Assembly (NCBI RefSeq): GCF_000230975.2
Contig: NC_021172.1
Coordinates: forward strand, 310,001 to 374,000
DNA length: 64,000 nucleotides
DNA from: Hyphomicrobium denitrificans 1NES1
Lineage (GTDB): Bacteria; Pseudomonadota; Alphaproteobacteria; Rhizobiales; Hyphomicrobiaceae
Reading direction: 5' to 3'
A program made the position numbers and the translations under genes. This document shows, piece by piece, positions 9,300 to 17,952 of this stretch. Within the stretch, counting starts at the first letter, position 1; each line of letters begins with the position of its first letter. A model generated the notes under the pieces. That model did not search any database. It was not told the DNA's origin and saw only the letters and a list, made by a program, of their open reading frames with translations.

Positions 9300-10280
9300 A
9301 TGACAGCTTTCATTGAAACGGTGATGAATCCGCAGTTCGTGGCAACGATGCTTGCCGCGGTTTGCGTCTTCGCGACCGTGTTGTCGATCGCGCTGCCCAT
9401 GCTGCAGCGGGATCAGATGAATCGCCGGATGAAGGAGATGGCCGTCGAGCGTAGTAAAATGCGCTCCGCTCGTCTTGCGGAAATGGCCGCCAAAGATCGT
9501 CCCTCGACCAAGCTGCGCCCGACGGCCAAAGGGTTCATGCAGCGCATCGTCGACGAGTTGAAACTGCGCGAAAGGTTCGACAACGAAGAGATACGCGAGA
9601 ATTTGAAGCGCGCCGGCCTTCGCGGGCAAGCCAACATCGTCACGTTCCTGTTTTTCCGGGTGACGGCCCCGATCGTTATTTTCTTTCTGGCGCTTTTCTA
9701 CGTTTTCTTCATCTACAACACCGGGCATCCGCCGCTTGTGAATGTCGGCATCGCACTTGGCGCCGGGTTTCTCGGTTTCTACCTGCCCAACGTGTTCATT
9801 TCCAATCGCGTGCAAAAGCGGCAGACATCGATCAAGCAAGCGTTTCCGGACGCGCTCGATATGCTTTTGATCTGCGTGCAATCGGGCATGTCGGTGGAAG
9901 CCGCGTTCGGCAAGGTCAGCAAAGAGGTCGCCAGCCAGTCAATCGAGCTCGCCGAAGAAATGGCGTTGACAACCGCGGAGCTCTCCTACTTGCAAGACCG
10001 CCGGCAGGCTTATGAGAACCTTGCAAAGCGCACCGGACTTCCAGGCGTCAAAGGCGTGACGACAGCTCTCATCCAGGCCGAGCGCTACGGCACGCCCGTG
10101 GGCCAGGCTCTCAGAACCATGGCCAAGGAAAATCGCGAGATTCGTCAGTCGGAAGCAGAACGCAAAGCCGCAGCGCTGCCGCCGAAACTGACTGTGCCGA
10201 TGATCGTTTTCTTCCTGCCCGTGCTTTTCATCGTCATTCTTGGGCCGGCCGGTATCAGCTACATGCAGATGCCGAAATAG
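9300..10280 (+). CDS. tadC: Pilus inner-membrane platform protein TadC (CpaH)
   Basis: A 326-residue GspF-domain protein, the usual partner of TadB. The core is visible in FPDALDMLLICVQSGMSVEA and ALIQAERYGTPVGQALRTMA, with two helices at about 120-165 and a C-terminal helix ending in ILGPAGISYMQMPK. It ends the plus-strand pilus operon. The next gene, tadD, converges on it. Confidence 0.95.
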   Translation: MTAFIETVMNPQFVATMLAAVCVFATVLSIALPMLQRDQMNRRMKEMAVERSKMRSARLAEMAAKDRPSTKLRPTAKGFMQRIVDELKLRERFDNEEIRENLKRAGLRGQANIVTFLFFRVTAPIVIFFLALFYVFFIYNTGHPPLVNVGIALGAGFLGFYLPNVFISNRVQKRQTSIKQAFPDALDMLLICVQSGMSVEAAFGKVSKEVASQSIELAEEMALTTAELSYLQDRRQAYENLAKRTGLPGVKGVTTALIQAERYGTPVGQALRTMAKENREIRQSEAERKAAALPPKLTVPMIVFFLPVLFIVILGPAGISYMQMPK

Positions 10281-10428
10281 ACGCCGCGGCGAGCGGGTGG
10301 TTACGGCGTGAGCGCTGGCGAACGACGTTGCGCCCCGGTCTGAAAGACAAGGGCGGTAGCTTTTCGAGACGAATTCAATCCAAGATTGACCAGGTCTCGC
10401 GGGCAGCGGTCGAGCCGTAGCCGCAACG

Positions 10429-11418
10429 CTAGTGAGTCATGCCCTTGAGCGATAATGGCAACGACGTATCCGTTGCGCTGACCGTTTGCCAGTTGCTCTG
10501 GGCTTCCGATATCGGCGCCGCATTGGCGGCTGTGCTGATCTGCCGGTCCGCCTGAGGCGACGCTGCCGGCTCGACGGACGTTTGCGCCATGAAGCTGCTT
10601 GCGTCGGGCATTTCGCTCTTGGGTTCGAGCTTGACCAACTGCTTCAGATAGCGGGCGTTGGATGCCGCCGCATCGGAATCGAGCACACTCGAAGCGACTG
10701 ATTTCGACTCATCGTAGCGTCCCTGCAGCCCGAGGACGAGAGCAAGATTTTCTCGGACCTTGCGCGTCGCTCCGGGTGTGGCAGCGGCTTGCCGCAGGAT
10801 CTCCTCGGCTTTCTTCGGATCGCCCATCATCGCGTGAGCCATCGCCAGGTTATTCATGACGCCGGGATTGCCGGGAGCGAGCGCCAGGGCGCGCTCGTAA
10901 AATGGAATCGCGTCGGCGTATTTGCCCTGTTTGGCGAGAACGGTTCCGCGCGCAGAAATGACGCGCCAATCGGGTCTGGTCGGGTCGTCTGCGGCTGCAA
11001 GAAGCTGGCCGGCCATGTTGACCTGATTGAGTTCGAGCGCGAGGCGGCCGTACTCGCTGGTCAACTGCGGGTCGTTGCCGTGGAACATGCTTGCCTGCTG
11101 CAGGATGGCGAATGCCTTCTGCTTCTCGCCGAGTGCCTTCAGGTTCTTTGCGTAATTGAGCGCCGGTTGCAGCTCCGTCGGTTTCTTGGAGTACTCCTGC
11201 CCCCAATAAGTGGTCGCTTTCTGAAGCTCGGTCTGGGGCGCCGGCGACGTCTCGGTGCTGTCGGTTTTATCCGATTTCAAGGCCATTTCCTGCAGCAGAT
11301 TAGGCGACGCCGAGCAGGCGCCGAGCAGCAGCGACGCTGAAAGTGCGGCGATCACCCCCATGCGTTTGCAGACGGATGGTTCGACAAGGGTGTGGCGGGG
11401 GCGCTCGATGCGCTTCAT
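10429..11418 (-). CDS. tadD: Tad lipoprotein TadD (TPR pilotin-like)
   Basis: A 329-residue lipoprotein starting at the ATG at 11418 with GGAG upstream; the longer frame (to 11565) adds an unlikely leader. The lipobox SLLLGACSAS places the lipidated Cys at residue 35. Tetratricopeptide repeats cover the middle (AIPFYERALALAPGNPGVMNNLAMAHA). Family members help the secretin reach the outer membrane. It converges on tadC from the opposite strand, so it must have its own promoter between 11419 and 11617. Confidence 0.92.
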   Translation of the reverse strand: MKRIERPRHTLVEPSVCKRMGVIAALSASLLLGACSASPNLLQEMALKSDKTDSTETSPAPQTELQKATTYWGQEYSKKPTELQPALNYAKNLKALGEKQKAFAILQQASMFHGNDPQLTSEYGRLALELNQVNMAGQLLAAADDPTRPDWRVISARGTVLAKQGKYADAIPFYERALALAPGNPGVMNNLAMAHAMMGDPKKAEEILRQAAATPGATRKVRENLALVLGLQGRYDESKSVASSVLDSDAAASNARYLKQLVKLEPKSEMPDASSFMAQTSVEPAASPQADRQISTAANAAPISEAQSNWQTVSATDTSLPLSLKGMTH

Positions 11419-11617
11419 TGCGGTCTCCGTCTGCCAAGATTCGCAGCCCAACTCCGGCGAATCTGCGTGACGGTCAGTTTCTGGGGCAGGCGTCAATAAA
11501 CGCTTAAGTTTCACACTCCGTAAGTTATAGCTGATGCAACCCGGGGTCGCGGTTACTTGCGGCAAGCGGCGGACTCTGGTGGATGCTTATGAACTTGGCG
11601 TGCTTGCGAGAGGAATG

Positions 11618-13039
11618 ATGGTCGAGACAACAGCTTGGTCGGCAAAAGACGTTTTCGTAATGGGTTCGGCGGAGGCAAGCGACATACCTATCTACTTGGC
11701 TTCGTCGGCCGATCCCGGGCCGGTAGGCGGATTGAGCGACCAGCAGAAAGCTTGGCTTGCCGCGCAGAAATTCTCGGGCGCCGCGAAACGGCATCTCCTG
11801 ATCCCGGGCCCCGATGGCGGCATCGGCTCCGTTGTCTTGGGCGTGGGAGACGGCCAGCAGGGGGAGCCGAGCGGGCCCTCCGAGATGCTCACAGGGTTGC
11901 TGTCGGCCAGCTTGCCCGCCGGGACTTACCGTTTGGCCGCTGACGCCGGGACGATGGATCTTGCCGAACTCGCGTGGGCGCTCGGAGGCTATTCCTTTTT
12001 CCGGTATCGGCGGAAGGAGAACTGTGCAGAGCGTGCCAGACTTCGCATTGCGGAAGCCGGCGCGGCGCGCGTGATCAATACCGCCGAAGCTGTCTGGTTG
12101 GGCCGCGACCTCATCAACACGCCGGCATCCGACATGGGCCCCGGCGATATCGAAGCGGCCGTGCGCGAACTCGCTGCCCGGCACGGTGCGGCTGTTTCCG
12201 TCGTGGCCGGAGACGATCTGCTGGCGCAGAACTTTCCCATGATCCACGCCGTCGGCCGGGCGAGTCCGCGTCCGCCGCGGCTGATCGACCTGACGTGGGG
12301 ACCAGCAGGGGCTCCGAAGATCACGCTCGTCGGCAAGGGCATTACGTTCGATACCGGCGGTCTCGACATCAAGCCTGCAAGCGCGATGCTGCTGATGAAG
12401 AAGGACATGGGCGGTGCGGCGACGGCGCTCGCTCTGGCGCACATGATCATGGGGCAGCGGCTGAAGTGCAGGCTTCGCGTCATTATTCCGACGGCCGAGA
12501 ATTCCGTCGGCGGAGATGCGTTCCGCCCGGGCGACGTGCTGACGAGCCGTGCGGGTATGAGCGTCGAGATCGGCAATACGGATGCGGAAGGCCGCCTCGT
12601 GCTTGCCGATGCGCTAGCGCTTGCCGATAGCGATGAGCCTGACAGTATTTTTGTTTTTGCGACGCTTACCGGCGCGGCACGCAGTGCGCTCGGTCCGGAT
12701 TTGCCCGCTTTCTTTACGGATGACGAGGACCTGGGACACAAGCTTCCTCCGCTTGCGGCATCGATCGGTGACCCATTATGGCGGATGCCGCTCTGGAGCG
12801 GGTATCGCCGGCATCTCGACAGCGATATTGCCGACATGAACAATGTCTGGGAATCGCCTTTCGCCGGCGCTATTACCGCGGCGCTCTTTCTCAAGCGCTT
12901 CGTCAGCAAAGCCCGCCGTTTCGCCCATTTCGATCTCTATGGATGGCGACCGGCAGCGCGGCCGCTCGGACCGAAGGGTGGAGAACCGCAGACCGCGCGT
13001 GCTGTGATGGAGCATCTGAAACGGGAGTTGGCGTCGTGA
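11618..13039 (+). CDS. Leucyl aminopeptidase family protein (M17)
   Basis: A 473-residue M17 metallo-aminopeptidase. The signature NTDAEGRLVLADAL, the lysine/aspartate metal site in GKGITFDTGGLDIKP and KKDMGG are intact, so two metals should bind. It probably trims N-terminal residues from cytosolic peptides. GAGAGG lies just before the ATGATG pair at 11615/11618. A start at 11534 would add 28 residues lacking any family match. Its stop overlaps the GTG start of the NlpC/P60 gene, a pair often conserved in alphaproteobacteria. Confidence 0.9.
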   Translation: MVETTAWSAKDVFVMGSAEASDIPIYLASSADPGPVGGLSDQQKAWLAAQKFSGAAKRHLLIPGPDGGIGSVVLGVGDGQQGEPSGPSEMLTGLLSASLPAGTYRLAADAGTMDLAELAWALGGYSFFRYRRKENCAERARLRIAEAGAARVINTAEAVWLGRDLINTPASDMGPGDIEAAVRELAARHGAAVSVVAGDDLLAQNFPMIHAVGRASPRPPRLIDLTWGPAGAPKITLVGKGITFDTGGLDIKPASAMLLMKKDMGGAATALALAHMIMGQRLKCRLRVIIPTAENSVGGDAFRPGDVLTSRAGMSVEIGNTDAEGRLVLADALALADSDEPDSIFVFATLTGAARSALGPDLPAFFTDDEDLGHKLPPLAASIGDPLWRMPLWSGYRRHLDSDIADMNNVWESPFAGAITAALFLKRFVSKARRFAHFDLYGWRPAARPLGPKGGEPQTARAVMEHLKRELAS

Positions 13040-13929
13040 CGGCCAAGATCTCGAATCGCGCGTCCGGCGCTCTCGATCCACGTCGGAACGCATTTCGCAG
13101 CGATCTCGCGGCGAAGGTCTTAGAAGGCGTCGTCAAAGCCGAGCGCTATGTTGCGGGAAATCCGGCGGTTGTCGTGCGCAGTTCCGTGCCTTTGCGGAAG
13201 TTGCCGGACCCTTCTTACGGATTCGAGACGGAGGCGCTGTTCGGCGAACAGGTGACGATTTTCGACGATGCGGGCGGATGGGCGTGGATTCAGCTCGCGC
13301 GCGACGGATACGTCGGATACGTGCCATCCGACGCGTTGCGACGGGGTATCACGCAGGCGACGCACAAAATTCACACCCTGGGTACATTCGTTTATAGCGC
13401 TCCCGACATCAAATCTCCGCCGCTGCTGCATCTAGCGATGAATGCGTTGTTGACTGCCAGCGCCGCGGACGAGCGATTTCTGGAACTGGAGGGCAGAGCT
13501 TACGTTTATGCGCGACACGCGACGTTCGTCGATCGTCACGCACGGGATTTTGTCGAGATCGCGGAGCGCTTCATCGGAACGCCTTATCTTTGGGGAGGGC
13601 GAACGCACATTGGTCTCGATTGTTCGGGCCTCGTGCAAACATCGCTCATCGCTGCGGGCTTCGTCGCGCCTCGCGATACCGACATGCAGCAAGCGGAACT
13701 CGGCCAAAACGTTCGGATAGAGGGCGATCTCGAAGGGCTTGCGCGTGGCGATCTCGTGTTCTGGAAGGGGCACGTCGGGATCATGATCGATAGCGTGCTG
13801 ATGGTCCACGCCAATGCCCATCACATGCAGGTCGCCATCGAGCCGCTTTTGGAAGCAGCGCAGCGCATCAGGAAAGCGTCCGGAGACATCGTTGCGGTGA
13901 AACGGTTGGGTCGGCTTACGGCCGTCTAG
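13036..13929 (+). CDS. NlpC/P60 family cell-wall peptidase with SH3 domains
   Basis: A GTG start at 13036 overlaps the stop of the aminopeptidase by 4 bases (GTGA), giving 297 residues. SH3-like domains occupy about residues 40-170 (RSSVPLRKLPD, GGWAWIQLARDGYVGYVPSD). The C-terminal papain-like NlpC/P60 domain carries Cys196 in GLDCSGLVQ and His246 in WKGHVGIMID. Such enzymes cleave gamma-D-Glu-diamino-acid bonds of peptidoglycan stem peptides. No signal peptide is seen, so with the aminopeptidase it may act on recycled muropeptides in the cytoplasm; that is inference. Confidence 0.9.
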   Translation: MTAKISNRASGALDPRRNAFRSDLAAKVLEGVVKAERYVAGNPAVVVRSSVPLRKLPDPSYGFETEALFGEQVTIFDDAGGWAWIQLARDGYVGYVPSDALRRGITQATHKIHTLGTFVYSAPDIKSPPLLHLAMNALLTASAADERFLELEGRAYVYARHATFVDRHARDFVEIAERFIGTPYLWGGRTHIGLDCSGLVQTSLIAAGFVAPRDTDMQQAELGQNVRIEGDLEGLARGDLVFWKGHVGIMIDSVLMVHANAHHMQVAIEPLLEAAQRIRKASGDIVAVKRLGRLTAV

Positions 13930-14390
13930 CGATCGTACGACAGGAACCGGTGTGTCTGCTGTTCTTCATCTGCTTCGAGCGGGCGAACGAAACGTTTCAG
14001 AACCCTGTGGCTTCCGATCCAATCCCAGCCGGGCGCGAGTTCAACGCGCGTCGCGACGTCTATCAGAATTCCGGTCAGTGCGTTTCGAGTCTCAATTCTT
14101 TCGACACGACCCCGGGCAATTGCCTTTGCGAGATTTAAGAACAGGTCGAAGCGTTCGACTGGCTTATCTTCATAAACTTCGCGGTTGAGTGCGAGATCGA
14201 AAGTCTGACTGGCTTTGATCAAAAGCTCGAATGGACAGGCAGTTGGCAAGAAGGGCGCGACGGCCATTCGCCAATAACGGTCCGAGGCGGTGATCGCGAT
14301 ATCGGCGCGGGCGCGCGTTTCGTTCGCCCAGGCTTCAAGGTCGACAAGCGTCTTTTCCAGGCGGTCGCGGTAGACATCGTCGGGGAGCAT
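13926..14390 (-). CDS. Conserved-looking hypothetical protein
   Basis: A 154-residue cytosolic protein from the ATG at 14390 (MLPDDVYRDRLEK...), preceded by a GAGAATGAG stretch. The longer frame to 14486 adds a leader that overlaps the terminator of the upstream gene. The protein is mostly helical, with a conserved-looking core (RYWRMAVAPFLPTACPFELL, WDWIGSHRVLKRF). I do not recognise its family. It overlaps the end of the NlpC/P60 gene by 4 bases in a convergent arrangement. Confidence 0.65.
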   Translation of the reverse strand: MLPDDVYRDRLEKTLVDLEAWANETRARADIAITASDRYWRMAVAPFLPTACPFELLIKASQTFDLALNREVYEDKPVERFDLFLNLAKAIARGRVERIETRNALTGILIDVATRVELAPGWDWIGSHRVLKRFVRPLEADEEQQTHRFLSYDR

Positions 14391-14464
14391 CGACTCATTC
14401 TCATGCGGACTCGGATACGCGAAGATAGCCGATCCACGGCCGCAGGAAAGTTGTCGGACATCAA

Positions 14465-14500
14465 ACAAAAAAGAAGACCGCAACATCTGATGTCGCGGTC
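14465..14500 (-). terminator. Rho-independent terminator of the His-rich gene
   Basis: Read on the minus strand, GACCGC and GCGGTC close a stem with inner ACATC/GATGT pairing, followed by TTCTTTTTT. It lies just downstream of the gene at 14531-14860. Confidence 0.8.
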
Positions 14501-14530
14501 CTTATTGGCTTTCGATCGGATTTACCAGTT

Positions 14531-14860
14531 TCAGTAGCAAACCCAAACGAACTCATCGTAATAGTTCGACCAGCGCCAGCACGGGCCGATACCATAGGCG
14601 TACCATCGGCCGTGCCAGAAACGCCGATGGTGGGAATGGTGATGGCCATATCCGCGGTGATGGCGATATGCGTGTCCGCGATAATGACGCGTCGTTGCGT
14701 GGTGGCGGCCTCCGCCGTGATGGCCACCGAAGTGACCCATGCTGTGATGATGACCGCCGTGGTGTCCACCATGATGGCCGCCGTGGGGTCGGGCGTCTGC
14801 CGATAACGGCATCAGCAATGCGGCCATGGTTGCCGCTACGAATGTAAGACTCCGCAACAA
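14531..14860 (-). CDS. Exported His/Gly-rich small protein, possible metal binder
   Basis: A 109-residue protein starting at a TTG (14860 or 14857), supported by AAGGAG seven bases upstream; without that start the signal peptide (MLRSLTFVAATMAALLMPLSADA) would be lost. The mature part contains GGHH repeats, about 28 histidines, and a Tyr/Trp-rich end closing in two cysteines (GPCWRWS...WVCY). Histidine density suggests binding of nickel, zinc or copper in the periplasm, but no family function is known to me. It stands alone, with its own terminator. Confidence 0.8.
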   Translation of the reverse strand: MLRSLTFVAATMAALLMPLSADARPHGGHHGGHHGGHHHSMGHFGGHHGGGRHHATTRHYRGHAYRHHRGYGHHHSHHRRFWHGRWYAYGIGPCWRWSNYYDEFVWVCY

Positions 14861-15196
14861 GATTTCTCTCCTTTCGCGTCTTCCGCTTTCTGGGACGAGG
14901 GCGTTTCGCGTCTACCAACACGTCTAGCAGACGCGTCGGTCGTTGGGCATTTGAAAGATGCGGTCTGCCTAACGTCGCTTTAAAACGCGTCTCCGATTTC
15001 AGACTAATCGCGCTTTTACGTTCTTCGGTAATGTCGGCGATGAATGAGTTCGAGTTGAACGTTCATTCATGATTGTCGTTTTGGTGGTCATATGCGCGAC
15101 TAACCGCAATTGCGACTTTAAGTTCCATTTTGGGAGGCGCGGGGCGAATGTCGCGTTCGAAACGCGATACGCTTTGTCTCTACGACTAGCGTAGGC
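14861..15196. other. Intergenic region with palindromic operator-like site
   Basis: About 335 bases between the His-rich gene and the decayed hydrolase. No gene is supported. The only structure noticed is the palindrome at 15041-15070, listed separately. Confidence 0.5.
15041..15070. promoter_or_regulatory. Palindromic site, possible TetR-family operator
   Basis: TGAACGTTCA (15056-15065) is a perfect 10-bp palindrome lying within a wider imperfect repeat: TGAATGA at 15041 faces TCATTCA at 15063-15069. The TGAAYG-type spacing resembles TetR-family operators. It sits about 130 bases before the remains of an alpha/beta hydrolase gene, whose intact version it may have controlled. No TetR gene lies nearby. 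Confidence 0.35.
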
Positions 15197-15660
15197 ATGG
15201 GCGGTTGGATGCGCCGGCTGGGCCCTACGATTTCAAAATGCTTGTCAGCGACCTGGTGCACATGCTTGATAACCTTCATATCGAGCGGGCCAATCTCCCG
15301 GGTTGGTCCATGGGTGGAAACGAGGTCACGGAATTTGCAGGCCTTTTACCCGGAGCGGGTTGGGAAAATCGTCTACCTCGAAGGCGGCTACGATTGGTCT
15401 GATCCGACATTCTTCAAAGCCTTCACCGATATGTTGGTGGCGAACAATCCGAATCCGGCCGAATCCGGAAACGCTTCGCTCGCTCGATGCTCTGAGAGAC
15501 TGGTATCACGCTGCCTGGATCGGCCGTGATGTGCAATAGACCCCGGCGCTCGAAGCTTTTCTTTGCGATGCCGTGCATATTGAATCGGACGGAACGGTGG
15601 ACCCTATCCCGTCGGTTAAGGTTTTCGGTGCGCTCATCCACACGCTTGGGACTTTCTGCT
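15197..15660 (+). pseudogene. Decayed alpha/beta hydrolase
   Basis: The three frames together spell one hydrolase. Frame one has DAPAGPYDFKMLVSDLVHML and the nucleophile elbow GWSMGGNEVTEFAGL (15205-15345). An extra T near 15345 moves the reading to YPERVGKIVYLEGGYDW. A second shift near 15475 leads to LDALRDWYHAAWIGRDVQ, then a TAG at 15537, after which the same frame continues with TPALEAFLCDAVHIESDGTV. The N-terminal part before the oxyanion strand is missing. Two frameshifts, a nonsense codon and a missing start mark it as non-functional. Confidence 0.8.
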
Positions 15661-15808
15661 ATCGCGATCGATGGCACATTAGCTCGCGGCCGCTGCGTCG
15701 ACCCGTCTCGCCCGGCAAGCATTGTCGCGCGATCCTCGAATGTGAATGATGATTTCCGCGCGTTTGGGTTCGACGCAGCGCGGACGAGCAGTGGAACAAG
15801 GCATCGAA

Positions 15809-16678
15809 ATGAGCGATACAGCGAACTATACGCCGCCCAAGGTCTGGCAATGGGATCGGCCGAGCGGGGGTGCGTTTGCAAGCATCAATCGGCCGGTTGC
15901 CGGACCGACGCACGAGAAGGAGCTTCCAGTCGGCAAGCATCCGCTGCAACTTTACTCGCTCGCGACCCCGAACGGTATCAAGGTCACGGTGATGCTCGAG
16001 GAGCTGCTTGCGCAAGGGCATAGCGGCGCGGAGTACGACGCTTGGTTGATCCGAATTACCGAGGGCGATCAATTCGGCAGCGGTTTTGTCGAAATAAATC
16101 CCAATTCGAAGATCCCGGCGCTTGTCGATCGCAGCGGCAGCGCGCCAAGACGTATTTTCGAGTCGGGTTCCATTCTGCTCTATCTGGCGGAGAAATTCGG
16201 CGCATTCCTGCCGAGCGATCCGGATAAACGCACGGAAGCGCTGAATTGGCTGTTTTGGCAGGCGGGGAGTGCGCCTTATCTCGGTGGCGGGTTTGGCCAC
16301 TTCTACACCTATGCTCCGGTCAAGATCGAATATGCGATCAACCGTTTTGCCATGGAGGTAAAGCGGCAACTGGATGTGCTCGATCGCCATCTCGCGGCCC
16401 ATAAGTTTATGGCGGGCGAGGATTATTCAATCGCCGATATTGCGATTTGGCCTTGGTATGGCGGCCTTGTACGGGGCGAGGTGTATGGCGCCGCCGAGTT
16501 TCTCGACGCGCCCGCGTATGTTCATGTCAATCGCTGGGCGAACGCGATTGCGGAGCGTCCAGCGGTCAAGCGCGGGCGCATGGTCAACCGCACATCCGGC
16601 GATCCTTCTGGTCAGCTTCGTGAGCGTCATGACGCCGGCGATTTCGAAACCCGGACGGAAGACAAGCTCAAGACCTGA
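15809..16678 (+). CDS. yghU: YghU-type glutathione transferase / disulfide-bond oxidoreductase
   Basis: A 289-residue Nu-class GST, matching the roughly 288 residues of the E. coli YghU family. The extended N-terminal region (YTPPKVWQWDRPSGGAFASINRP) before the thioredoxin fold is family-specific. The GSH-binding stretch INPNSKIPALVDRS and ESGSILLYLAEKFGAFLP is present, followed by the all-helical domain. Members reduce disulfides and organic peroxides using two glutathiones. I chose the ATG at 15809 because it matches the family start; the longer frame from 15746 lies in the decayed hydrolase. Confidence 0.92.
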   Translation: MSDTANYTPPKVWQWDRPSGGAFASINRPVAGPTHEKELPVGKHPLQLYSLATPNGIKVTVMLEELLAQGHSGAEYDAWLIRITEGDQFGSGFVEINPNSKIPALVDRSGSAPRRIFESGSILLYLAEKFGAFLPSDPDKRTEALNWLFWQAGSAPYLGGGFGHFYTYAPVKIEYAINRFAMEVKRQLDVLDRHLAAHKFMAGEDYSIADIAIWPWYGGLVRGEVYGAAEFLDAPAYVHVNRWANAIAERPAVKRGRMVNRTSGDPSGQLRERHDAGDFETRTEDKLKT

Positions 16679-16729
16679 GCGTGCGGGCGTCGCCCTGACG
16701 CATCGAAACGACGGCCGCGCGCAATGCGG

Positions 16730-17800
16730 CTATGACTTTGCTTCGCGTTCGAGAAGCGCTCGTTTGCGCTCCACGCCCCAACGGTAGCCTGAAAGCGAAC
16801 CGTCGTTGCGTACCACACGGTGGCAGGGGATTGCCACGGCAAGCTTGTTTGCGGCGCAGGCAGCCGCCACGGCCCGCACGGCTTTAGGCATGCCGATGTG
16901 CTCGGCGATCTCGCTGTAGGTGGCTGTCGTTCCGGCGGGAATCTCGCGGAGCGCCTGCCAGACGCGATGCTGGAACGCTGTCCCGCGAATATCGAGCGGC
17001 AGGTCGAGACCTGTTTCCGGAGCTTCGACCAAGCCTACGACCGTGGCCATGACATTCTCAAACGCGCGGTCGCCGCCGATCAAATTCGCTTTTGGAAAAC
17101 GATCTTGGAGATTGCGGACGAGAACCTCGGGATCGTCGCCCAGGAAGATTGCCGCGATGCCCTTGTCGCTGGCGGCGACGAGGATCGATCCCAAAGAGCA
17201 TTGGCCGACCGCAAACCGCATATCGGCACTGTTTCCGCCGGAGCGAAAGTCTGTCGGCGTCATGCCGAGAAAACCAGTGGAATCGGCGTAAAAGCGGCTG
17301 CTCGAATTGAAGCCCGCTGCGTGGATGGCGCGGGTCACGGATGCGTTCCCCATAAGGTTCTCTCTCGCGCGTCGCTGCCGGTGCGCAACTGCGTAGGCCT
17401 TCGGCGTGACGCCGGCAACGGCTTTGAAGATGCGGTGAAAGTGATACGGGCTGAGACCGGTTGCCCGTGCCAGGTCGGCAAGCTTCGGCGGTTCTTCCAC
17501 CTGTTCGATCAGGCGGCAGGCTTCCGCTATTTTGGTTGCGTAGCGGTCGTGGAGGGATGGCTCATTCGGCTTGCAACGTTTGCAGGGGCGGAATCCGGCG
17601 CGTTCGGCGTCTGCACACGATGCGTGGAATGCCACGTTTTCGCGCCTTGCCAAGCGTGCGGAGCACGATGGCCGGCAATAAACGCCTGTGGTGACAACGG
17701 AATAGTAGAATTTTCCATCGAAGGATGGATCGCGCGCTTTGACGGCCGCCCAATAGGCCGCCTCCACATCCATTGCGGACGGTTGCGGCGCGGACCTCAT
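16730..17800 (-). CDS. ada: Bifunctional DNA repair protein/regulator Ada
   Basis: A 356-residue Ada from the ATG at 17800, which has GAGGA six bases upstream (upstream ATGs at 17833 and 17851 lack a good site). Three domains are intact: the N-terminal Zn-Cys4 domain with Cys42, Cys46, Cys73 and Cys76 (YCRPSCSAR, PCKRCK), an AraC-type HTH (ATGLSPYHFHRIFK), and the C-terminal methyltransferase with Cys326 in IPCHRVVRN. It removes methyl groups from phosphotriesters and O6-methylguanine and activates the adaptive response. No alkA or alkB lies beside it. Confidence 0.95.
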   Translation of the reverse strand: MRSAPQPSAMDVEAAYWAAVKARDPSFDGKFYYSVVTTGVYCRPSCSARLARRENVAFHASCADAERAGFRPCKRCKPNEPSLHDRYATKIAEACRLIEQVEEPPKLADLARATGLSPYHFHRIFKAVAGVTPKAYAVAHRQRRARENLMGNASVTRAIHAAGFNSSSRFYADSTGFLGMTPTDFRSGGNSADMRFAVGQCSLGSILVAASDKGIAAIFLGDDPEVLVRNLQDRFPKANLIGGDRAFENVMATVVGLVEAPETGLDLPLDIRGTAFQHRVWQALREIPAGTTATYSEIAEHIGMPKAVRAVAAACAANKLAVAIPCHRVVRNDGSLSGYRWGVERKRALLEREAKS

Positions 17801-17952
17801 TTTGGTCCTCGGCGTTTGCAGGACAGGGATCATTTTGCCAGCTTTCTTCATCGTTCGTGTCGCACAAGATAAGCGGCGATGCCGGTCCACGCACTCCGGT
17901 CCTTGCTCTCGAATTCAGATTGTTCGAGTTTAGTGCCAAAATCCAGCCGCCG

